The position numbers and the translations under genes are program-made. Source: Sacculina carcini (Eukaryota; Arthropoda; Thecostraca; Sacculinidae). From it: a DNA stretch of 64,000 nucleotides. The number at the start of each line of letters is the position of its first letter. Within the stretch, counting starts at the first letter, position 1. Shown here in pieces: positions 55,848-64,000 of the stretch. Location of the stretch: NCBI GenBank assembly GCA_916048095.2, contig OU696570.1, positions 5,757,518 through 5,821,517 on the forward strand, in the 5' to 3' direction. A model generated the notes under the pieces. That model searched no databases, was not told where the DNA came from, and worked only from the letters and a program-made list of their open reading frames with translations.

Positions 55848-55884
55848 CAACGCCACCTAGATACCTGTAGTCTAGGTGGCATTG
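55848..55884. mobile_element. 37-bp palindromic mini-insertion with 8-bp TSD
   Basis: CAACGCCACCTAGATA and TAGTCTAGGTGGCATTG, the outermost ends of the P-like family, lie almost back to back around CCTG. CTCCGAGC flanks it on both sides (55840-55847 and 55885-55892). It lies within copy B near its 5' end; the fourth copy at 58640-58752 lacks the insertion at the matching place. Confidence 0.82.
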
Positions 55885-56908
55885 CTCCGAGCACTGTGAA
55901 GTGACGATGACGTCATACTTTCGTGGAAGGGCCTGTACAACGCCACCTAGATACAGGCCCTTTCACGAAAGTATGACGTCATCGATTGCGGTGGCTTCAC
56001 TCGTACGGGCGATATGCGTTGTTATTAGAAATTGTGCTTAGTGCGGGTGTTTGACTTGCATTCCGGCTCAATTAAGTTTGAAAATCATGTTACCAACATA
56101 AGAAGCTTCAAATACAATTGCAAATAGAATAACTGGATATATTATAAGCCCACACAGGCATAAAACAGTAAAAAAAACAAACATGCAATGACCATACACG
56201 ATACAATGCGGAACGTTTTCGCTTCAATTTCTCTAATTAATCGTAGATAAATTTCTGTCACAACAACTATTGTTCAGAAGAACATTTACAGAGGTGCACA
56301 AAAATTTTCAGCAATTAATTGTAAATTACGATGTTTAGAACAGTACAAGTAAACAAGCATAACACCGCAATCACTCAGTTTTTATAGTGCAGGAAACCTA
56401 TCATCGCTCTGGTTTTCAATAATACACACTTTATCATACTTAATACACTTCTGCACAGTTAAAATCAATTGTAAGCTTAACAATTGAATATATTATAAAA
56501 CCACACAGGCAAATCACACACATACAACGATTACACACGCGACAACGTAGACAGTTTTCGTTTGAAATTTTTGGCACAAATACATGAATTTTGATCGGAA
56601 CAATAATTATTAAGAAGTACATTCACACTCGCCCACACAATTTTTTCTACAACTGAATCTAGTTTATGGTTGTTAACACAATGCGAGGTATTAAACATGA
56701 TTCCGTGGTCATTGAGCTATTGCAAAACGTGAAAAAGAGCAATTTCCCTTCCATTTTATAGCGGTATCTGATTCCCTTCCATTTTATAGCGGATCTCCCA
56801 GGCATAGAAAGTGTATAAATTAGAATAAGAAGGAAAATTGGTTGATATATAAGCTCTGAAAATGAAAACATGCTATTTGTTTGGTTGTCAAAATTTTACA
56901 TTTGCTTG

Positions 56909-57220
56909 CTTACACATGTATATTGCTTACTAATTCGATCTTCTCTCTCTTACAGGTCTTTTTCCACTTCTCTTTGTACATATCTTCTCGGTGTCTCCTC
57001 TGATGAATAATTATATTGTGTGAATAACTGTGATCTTTTGATCCGTAGTTATTTTCAGCTGTTCCTTCATAGTATATCGCTGCTTATATCTGTGTTTATG
57101 CGATACTGTTTTGTTAATTCCACATTGTATACATTTTATAACTAGCCGTTCCTCGCGCCTATGATAATTAGAGCGCTATATCAAATACATGTGTTGTTGT
57201 TTTTGTTGTTGTTACTAAGC
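56909..57220 (+). mobile_element. LINE/SINE 3' fragment with 15-bp TSD
   Basis: Ends CGCTATATCAAATACATGTG then (TTG)n-like, as in the L2-like family. TTACATTTGCTTGCT is present on both sides (56894-56908 and 57221-57235), a target duplication of the length expected for LINE-driven insertion. Confidence 0.85.
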
Positions 57221-57235
57221 TTACATTTGCTTGCT

Positions 57236-57675
57236 ATTTATTGCCAATTTGTTTGCTATTACTATTATATTCTATTCTGTGGCACTGGCTAATGTATATG
57301 CTTTTGGATACGCTGGATTACTTCTCATCATATTGAGAAATTCACATGAGCCAGAGTACATGTTTGGAGCGTGGGATAATGTAACGTCTGAGCTCTTTAT
57401 ACTCGATACTGCGCAGTAACACTTGTCAATACGCACGAGACAGGGAGTATCATGTGATGCTTGCAGCGTGAGACGGTGTCATTTTCCCACGCTTGAACTC
57501 ATGAGACGAATCAGTGCCCCCTTATAATAATACAGTCAGCAAATTATTCTTACATGTAGACGTGGACACTCACATACATGTACTATGCTCACGCACACAC
57601 ATAATTTAGCCTTTGCGAAGGAGCACATGTATATTTTAGGTTATTATTTTCTGTTTTTAGGATACTTTTAATAGC
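57236..57675 (-). mobile_element. Fragment of the TAGGGCTGTCAAAA hAT-type family
   Basis: The minus strand of 57300-57560 matches the central block of 40065-41553 and 6026-8763 (TTATAAGGGGGCACTG, CACGCTCCAAACAT). The right end TAATAGCCCTA is followed by GTTATTAC. The left end is missing. Confidence 0.6.
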
Positions 57676-58984
57676 CCTAGTTATTACTTAAATTATTTAT
57701 GGGGATGTGAACACCAACATTCACTAAAATGCAGGACGCACACAGAAACGGATACACGTGTACTGAAAGAGAGATGCGCGTGGGGTTTCACTGTCTCACA
57801 AGAAAGCACCACTCACCCACACAACACTCGATATCGGTTGACGCTAAATTTGTAAGGATTCAAGAACATTACATTGAGAAAAATTCATTTAAAGAATTTC
57901 TTCCAGTCCCTCGCCTCCTGCAAAGGCAGCACATTTCATTAGAACGCTAAAACTAACCTAACCTAAACTCTATGAAAAATATAGAAACGTTTTTGTGCGT
58001 TACTTAAGCGTTTTTTAAGAATTAGCGTTTTCAATGTTATCGAATCCTTACACATTTAGCCTAGACCCTCGATATCCGCCAGGTGATATCTACAATCCTC
58101 GTCAGCACCTTGCGAACACTAGGGATAATTCCAAGCCAGCAAATACAAGACGCTTAAGCCCACACATACTGAAACGAATCTCACTACAATGATATAACCG
58201 TACCGCAAGTGAATTAAGTGAAACCTATAATATAAGCATTACAAAAACGTCATCCAAATGTTATCCAGCTAGACGAAAATCGATACCCAAACACTAAACT
58301 GTGCAATCATCAGTTGACGTTAATATCAATATGGTGATACCTTATTTAACATTAGCATTTAATTAATACAAAACTACTTACATACGAAGAGATGTACATA
58401 TTTTACTGAATATATCCACTTAACCGAAAACTCTGACCGCAGCAAAATGTCCAGGATGATGATATGCAGAATCATCCGAGTGATGAACACAAAATGGATG
58501 CGCAAATCACACTTGACACGAAATCTGACAAATTCGCACTTCACTCTAAACCACACTGAAGTGAAACTCACTAAATACGTCAATTATCGCCAAGAATAGC
58601 ACGCGATAAAACACTAAACACGCGAGAACACTAACTACGTGCGCTCGCTAACGTGCAACTGCCATGCTGACAGTTGAAACAATACACGAGCCACTGTGAC
58701 GTAGCGATGACGTCATACTTTCGTGGAAGGGCCTGTAGTCTAGGTGGCATTGGGGCCTGTAGTCTAGGTGGCATTGCCTGAACGCATACGCGTTCAGATA
58801 AACATGTGAATCAATCATAGCGCGTGCACAGATGAGTCAGATGACACACGCATCACGAGCGCATAAGCACACAAACCAATATTGACCGCACAAAATCCAT
58901 TCCAGTTGAAAGTGCAGACAAGCATACATCTCGCATTTGTAAATGCCAGCAAATTCGGTACTTCGGCTGCAATATAAGAAGTAT

Positions 58985-61690
58985 ATCATCAGCTAATTCC
59001 ACGGTAGTGTTACTCTCGACAATAAGACGGCAACGTGAGTTTGTTGGTGTGGAATATTTCTATATTTCTTCGAGATACACTATATGCAAGGGGAGTCACT
59101 GCGGATGTCGTTATGAACCGAAGCCTGGTAGTTATCTACACTCAAAAATTTGGGTGGACTATTTGAAAAGGAAGCATCCTGAAAAATATAAAAAAGCCGG
59201 AGAAACGCACAATGGAAATTCATCAAAGAGAAAAATTGATCACATCACTAACTACATGCCAAGAGAGACGGATTGCAAGCGAGGCATGAAACTATATCAA
59301 TTGAGATGAGCAAAGAGGAAGTACAGGAGTGCGCAATTGAAGCAACAACAGTCAATGGTCTGCCTCTGTCAGTGTTCGAGAAATTTGGAATTTCCTAATA
59401 TATTTCGCATCTTTTATCTAAATTGGAAATATTCTTGAACCAAAAAGTCATTCGATCACTAATAGGCGGAGCCTACGAAAATAGAATACAACAAGTAAAA
59501 AGTGAATTCGGTAACAACATGGTTTGTGTCAAAGTCGATCTGTGCTCTCGTCATGGTCGCCAATTCCTTGGCATCAATTTTCTATCCGTCATCAAAGGAA
59601 ACCTAAAAGTGGTCACAGCTGCTGTCAAAGAGATGACACAAAGAGCAACAGGAGCAGAAATTCGGTCAACTTTGCTATCCAGTCTTGAGAAATTGGGCAT
59701 CATTGAGAAGCCAGTTTACACTCTCACGACCGACAATGGCTCCAACATTCTCAAGGCTGGACAATTATTGCAGGATTTTCACTGGCATGATGGAAACAAT
59801 GACAGCGAAAGTGAGCATGATTTGACGCTGGACAATGACATTTCTGAGCGGTTAAGTGATGAAATACGCAGCATCACTCTAGCTGCTAAAAGCGTAACCT
59901 CCATGCGTTGTGCTGTCCATACATTACAACTAAGTATACATGACGTCATCACTACAGATGAATGCATTAAACATTTACTGATAAATGTCAGGAGAATCGT
60001 GCGCAAAACTCACACTCAGAACTTCCGCCTGATGTTCCGGCAGAGTGGCATTACGTTGCCCAAACTAGACTGTGTTACCAGCAGGGTTTGTTTGGTTTAA
60101 ACCATGGTTTAAACCAAGTCTTTTTTTTAAAAAACATGGTTTTTTAAATTGCTTTTTTTGACAGAAATGATTTTTCTCATATAGGAATGATCAAATATTT
60201 TCAGAATTAGTCAATGAGCTCATTAGTACAGTTTTAAATCTTCATAAATATTACTTTTTGGCATGATTTTATGGGTTTACACGATACTGGAAACATTTTT
60301 GGTATTTGCTGGGGAAACATTGTAGTTGGTATTTATGAGAAAATCTAAATATTTACGACAAGCCATTTGAGCTTCTATGAAAAAAACTATTTCTAGAAAC
60401 CTCTGAGTGAAAAAAACTGTGTTTACTCTGAAAAAAAACATGAATTAACCTCCATGGACAAAACGATTTTTAGTCACTAGGTTTTCATAAATAAGGCCAC
60501 TGGGTATTTGGTTTGGACTTTGCAAACATATGTGGGTGTTTAAAATTGACTGTTTTCGTAATTGTAAGCGATTTAAAACTTCCGTTGCCAATAGATGCTA
60601 CAAGGTGAAATTCCAGATCCAGTGTGTACATTTATATGATTTTATTTTTAACTTTTATAAATATTTACAAAACTCTTGGTAAGTGGTACTAAAATATGTT
60701 TAACTATATACTAAATAGCATGGTACAATCCTTTTTTTGATTTGTGTGTGCAAAGTGTAAAATACCAAATAAACCAAAAAACCAATGTTTTTTTTGCTTT
60801 TCTAAAAAACCATGGTTCTTGTTGTTTTTTAAAACCCCGGTTATTTTAAAACCCTGGTTACAAGGTGGGGGTCCACGTATGATATGCTGCAAAGTGTGAA
60901 AGAATGCAAACCATTTCTGCGACAACTTGGGCTGGCTAATGACTCTATGTTGATGGAAGATGATGAATGGTCGTGCATTAACGACTTGCTCCTGAGTCTA
61001 CAGTCCCTGTAAATAACTACTAAAGCCATTCAATTAAAGCACGTTACAGCTGAAGAGTTCCTGGGCGAGTGGCTGATGTGCAGGGTGAAGCTATCAGCTT
61101 TAGGAAGGAGAAATATTTCAGGTTATCTTCTTGAAGCCATGGAAAGCAGAGAAGGCAAGCTTCTTAACAATCGCGCCTTCCTATCCGCGGTGTATATGGA
61201 CCCACGGTGTCAATGCTTATTATATGACACACAAACAGAAGTTGCAAAAACACATCTCTGCACATTGTGGAAAAGATTGCAGATGATGGAAAAGAACGGT
61301 GACGACTTCCAGGAGAGGCACCGCGTACATATTGCAGAAGAATGCGAGTCAGACGGTGCAAGTGATGACAATACCATAGAAAAATTGCTCACCGAAGGGG
61401 ATAAGTCAACTCGCAACAATGTAAGTGGCAAAATGACTGAAGTATCGCTTCACTTAGCAAGCTTCAATAATTCGCCAAGAATCGACAAAAAAGATAATAT
61501 TTTTCACTGGAGGCATCATCATCCCCACAATGGTCTAAAAGCACTAGCAGAAGTTGCCATAGCACTTCCAGTGACTCAGACCAGCGTTGAAAGAAGTTTT
61601 TCTGGCCTGAATTACATTCTCAATGAGCGTCGGACAAGATTAAAAGCTGATATAATTGATGCGATCATGGTGCTAAGATGTAACACCTGA
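58985..61690 (+). pseudogene. hAT transposase, split by a MITE
   Basis: A BED-like finger near 59060-59170 (YTICKGSHCGC, LHSKIWVDYLKRKHPEKYKK), then a frameshift near 59290 and a TAA at 59396. The core runs FGNNMVCVKVDLCSRHGRQF, LTTDNGSNI near 59730 (catalytic Asp region) and MRCAVHTLQLSIHD near 59902. At the DCVTRW-type motif near 60070 the frame is broken by a 775-bp MITE, and resumes at 60857 in the same frame as TRWGSTYDMLQ. A further stop lies near 61009. The C-terminal dimerisation block is intact: LAEVAIALPVTQTSVERSF near 61545, then NYILNERRTRLKADIIDAIM. The stops make it inactive. Element ends were not identified. Confidence 0.9.
60082..60856. mobile_element. MITE inserted in the hAT transposase
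   Basis: Starts CAGGGTTTGTTTGGTTTAAA and ends TTTTAAAACCCTG. Flanks GTTACCAG (60074-60081) and GTTACAAG (60857-60864) are an 8-bp TSD with one change. Subterminal AACCATGGTT words occur at both ends. It is non-coding. Element plus one TSD is 783 bp, a multiple of three. Confidence 0.88.
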
Positions 61691-61855
61691 GACTGCAATC
61701 TTGCTACTGCCAACATTTCGTGCTTGCTTTAATGAATTTGTCGCTAGTGCCCTATATTCTGGCATGTGCCATGCTTACCATAAAATGTTAATATGTCTTG
61801 TGAATTTGCAAATTGAATGTGTTAAATGTGAATGTGTTTTATGAACCAATACAAA

Positions 61856-63140
61856 ATTTAAATGTAGCACTTCATCGCAATTTTTAATGTTTGCTGACGA
61901 CACTGCTGTTTTTATCTCAGCCTCTACACAAGATGAATTGACGAGTAAAGCCAACAATCTTTTAAGTAACATATAAGATTGGTTCAAAGCAAATAGACTA
62001 CGGTTAAACACTTCTAAGACGAAATATCAAATATATAATTTCACCAAAAATGAGCTGAGTGATTTAAGCATATCAATTGACAATGCTCGAATTGATCACT
62101 CGCCAGTGGTGAAATATCTGGGGGTGATGTTGGATAATGACCTCAAATTCCGTGCTCATATCAAGTATACAACTTCAATAATCAACAGGCACATTGGAAT
62201 TATTTCGAAGGCTCGTAAGTTTCTAACCTCTGAACACGCGCTTTTATTATACAATGCCTTAATTCAACCTTTCTTATCGTATTGTAATTTAAATTGGGCA
62301 TTGGGGTATCCTACCCATTACAATCCCTTAATTGTTGCGCAAAAGAGAATCATGAGGATTATCGACATGGCTCCATATGGTTCACATACAAGCCCAATTT
62401 TTAAAAAATATAAGGTACAAAAATTTCGTGATCTCGTCAAATCAAACTGTATGGTTTTAATGCATAGTTTTTTAACCAATTCACTTCCCCCATGTATTTC
62501 TCATAATTTTATTTTGAAACTCAATACAAGAAACCTAAGAGAAAAACATCATTTTGAGGAGCTAAGAGTAAATAACAATTATGAAGAACATTGCATGTTT
62601 ATCAAGGCACCCAAGTACTGGAATCAGATAGTTGCCAAAAATATTCCGTCTCTCGTGAATGTTCCTCCTTCTAAACGTAAACTCAAACAAGTTACGAACA
62701 AGCTGATTATGGACAATTACTGATTAGTGACTCAGTGATCTGGTTGATGGTGACAATGTTGACAATGTTGATGGTAATGATAGCTGATAGCACCAATGTT
62801 GATAGTTGATTGTGAAAATATCACGTGTACTTGGCTCGGTTCATTTCCTCGGCTCATCATCTCCTTATTTTTATAATTTTTTGTTATTAATTTTTTTTAA
62901 TTTGATCTGTATTGATCTACTTTTGTTTTGGTTGACCAAAAATTGAAACGACGACTTTTTCTTTTCTTTACTTCACAATTGTTCCTAGTTGCATGATTTA
63001 GAATTATTATAAAATAATTCAGTGGTTGAGACAGGATTCTTCCTTACACCCTGAAAATATCATTTTTGCAACTGTTTTTTTTGTGTGATGTTCTTCTTGT
63101 TCTGGTTCGAGTGTGAAATAAACTTCTTTCTTTCTTTCTT
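61856..63140 (+). mobile_element. LINE (jockey/CR1-type) copy 2, 5' truncated
   Basis: Starts within the RT at AAATGTAGCACTTCATCG, near-identical to copy 1 at 31343, with the F-A-D-D box complete (ATGTTTGCTGACGACACTGC). It ends GTGTGAAATAAACTTC followed by (TTCT)n at 63122-63141. It supplies the C-terminal half of ORF2 that copy 1 has lost. Confidence 0.88.
62106..62723 (+). pseudogene. LINE ORF2 C-terminal domain
   Basis: An open frame of 205 codons: VKYLGVMLDNDLKFRAHIKY, then LSYCNLNWALGYPTHYN, QKRIMRIIDMAPYGSHTSPI and a basic end (PPSKRKLKQVTNKLIMDNY). This is the thumb and tail region of jockey/CR1-type RT proteins. The upstream RT part (61870-62100) is in another frame and has a stop at about 61973, so the fragment is not functional. 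Confidence 0.85.
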
Positions 63141-63559
63141 CAAATACGTCCGTGAATTTGTATGGATGCGGGAGCTTCGTGTGTGTATATATCGTATAAT
63201 TTAGGAGCATATGATTACTTTTGCATTTGTATTGAGCTCGACGACATTAATTCATTTCTGTGTCTATTATCGTTTTAGCTCGTGTTAACATCGGGGTAGA
63301 TGACCCACTGCCATAACAACAACAATATGTATTTGTTTGAGCATAATTCAAGAAATCGGGTGGGAGGTACACAATATAACCGAGTGAGAAAGTAAATGTT
63401 TGTGAGAAATAATAAGTGAATGACATGATAACTTATTGACTATTTCCATGGAACCCAGTATCTAAAAGAGTTCATATTTTACTCGCGTATAATGACTGTA
63501 TGAATATGACGCAGAAACCTCATCATTGTGTTTGTATTTGCTTCAGCCGCGCCATATTA
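63141..63559. other. Intergenic, nothing assigned
   Basis: Unique-looking AT-rich sequence between the LINE tail and the GT-rich repeat. No exon recognised. Confidence 0.5.
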
Positions 63560-63840
63560 TCATATGTGTGGCGTATACGTGTATGTGCGTGTTTGCAAGT
63601 GTAACGTCCGTGTGTAAGCAAGTGTAATGTATGCGCGTATGTGTGTAAGCAAGTGTAGAGTACGAGTGTCTGTGTGTATGTAACAATTGTGGCAGTTTGT
63701 GCGAATGTGTGTGAAGCTTGTGTGTATGGACGTTTGTATGTTTGCCTGTAGCTCTAAGTGTTAGTGTGATTGTGCGTGTGAGAATCTTGGTGTAGTTTTG
63801 TGTGTGAGTCAATGTGTATGTGTGCGTGTGTGCACCGTTT
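63560..63840. repeat. GT-rich cryptic repeat
   Basis: TGTGTGYGTGTG and GTAAGCAAGTGTA words repeat irregularly. The minus-strand His/Thr-rich open frames here are artefacts. Confidence 0.8.
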
Positions 63841-64000
63841 CACGTCACGTGACCGAAAGTTATTTAATCCATGACTAAGCACAGCAATGGGAATTCCAGG
63901 CCAGTCGTTCGTCAGGTATTGAGCTGTTCTTGTTCGGTGCCGCAATACACCCAGCTTCATCTGTGCCATCTTTATATGTGGCTTAACCACCACATATGCA
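63841..64000. other. Right edge of the window
   Basis: A short unique stretch after the GT-rich repeat. The minus strand is open into it (from 63993), but I see no DOMON or copper-domain motif, so I do not assign it to gene B. Confidence 0.4.

Larger units (their letters stand above)
55938..58752 (-). mobile_element. P-like transposon copy C, inserted in the end of copy B
   Basis: Starts CAACGCCACCTAGATACAGG and ends GGCCTGTAGTCTAGGTGGCA-TTG. The shared flank GGGCCTGTA is present on both sides (55929-55937 and 58753-58761), fitting an 8-bp TSD with one ambiguous base. The left 0.6 kb and right 0.4 kb match copies A and B. The middle has lost most of the transposase and holds a partly duplicated end zone (56480-56720), a LINE tail (56909-57220) and a hAT-family piece. 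Confidence 0.78.
53419..58776 (-). mobile_element. P-like transposon copy B, split by a later copy
   Basis: One end starts CAACGCCACCTAGATAG at 53419. The body (53450-55937) is an inverted, closely similar copy of A. Its other end is cut at 55937 after GGGCCTGTA and resumes at 58753 as GGGCCTGTA-GTCTAGGTGGCATTG, ending at 58776. So a complete sister element (55938-58752) sits inside copy B's terminal repeat. Flanks CCTGAGC (left) and CCTGAAC (right) are a likely worn target duplication. Confidence 0.78.

Noticed and set aside
63543-63993. Minus-strand His/Thr-rich frames at the right edge
   Set aside because: Mostly a translation of the GT-rich repeat; the part beyond it shows no monooxygenase or DOMON motif.

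Overview
The window is invertebrate metazoan nuclear DNA: AT-rich, with GT-AG introns, microsatellites and very many transposable elements. It carries parts of two ordinary spliced animal genes, which converge on each other. The species cannot be named from the sequence. Nothing looks bacterial, organellar or phage.

Host gene A (+ strand, exons 2337-3421, 3520-3630 and 24128-24327) encodes the C-terminal 464 residues of a single-pass membrane protein: unassigned region, EGF-like, sushi/CCP, MAM-like, Thr-rich stalk, transmembrane helix, very basic cytoplasmic tail. Its last intron (3631-24127) is 20.5 kb and is almost entirely transposons. Host gene B (- strand, seven exons from 48743 down to 33340) encodes the C-terminal 353 residues of a DBH/MOXD1/tyramine beta-hydroxylase-like copper monooxygenase. 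All six expected copper ligands are present and every splice phase agrees. Its 5' exons (DOMON domain, start) are not visible and probably lie beyond 64000.

Layout. 1-2245: flank, AT repeat, 45-bp minisatellite, dispersed repeat. 2337-24327: gene A; its large intron holds a ruined Ty3/Gypsy element (Gypsy I, 5895 to about 19110). Gypsy I has been hit by a hAT-type element (6026-8763, itself holding a LINE fragment), a MITE (9817-9994), a second GC-richer Gypsy element (Gypsy II, 10630-14918) and an L2/CR1-like LINE (15075-16534). The intron then holds an inverted pair of dispersed repeats, a LINE remnant, a deleted hAT element, a TTAA-type remnant and a MITE. 24808-27694: a young LTR element whose single long ORF has lost RT, RNase H and integrase in frame. 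About 27870-31630: a LINE with ORF1 and ORF2. 33340-48743: gene B, with introns holding Helitron-like repeats, a SINE/LINE insertion, a hAT-type element and an RNase-H-bearing LINE. 49150-50305: LINE remnant. 51040-58776: P-element/THAP-like transposons nested in each other, with a 37-bp palindromic mini-insertion. 58985-61690: a hAT transposase pseudogene split by a MITE. 61856-63140: a second LINE copy. 63560-63840: a GT-rich repeat.

The transposons do not form a pathway. They form an insertion record that can be ordered in time, because many copies still have readable target-site duplications (TSDs). Strongest calls: the two host genes, the TSD-defined elements, both Gypsy elements and the deleted LTR element. 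Weakest: the Helitron-like assignment, the TTAA/piggyBac-like assignment and the exact ends of decayed LINEs.
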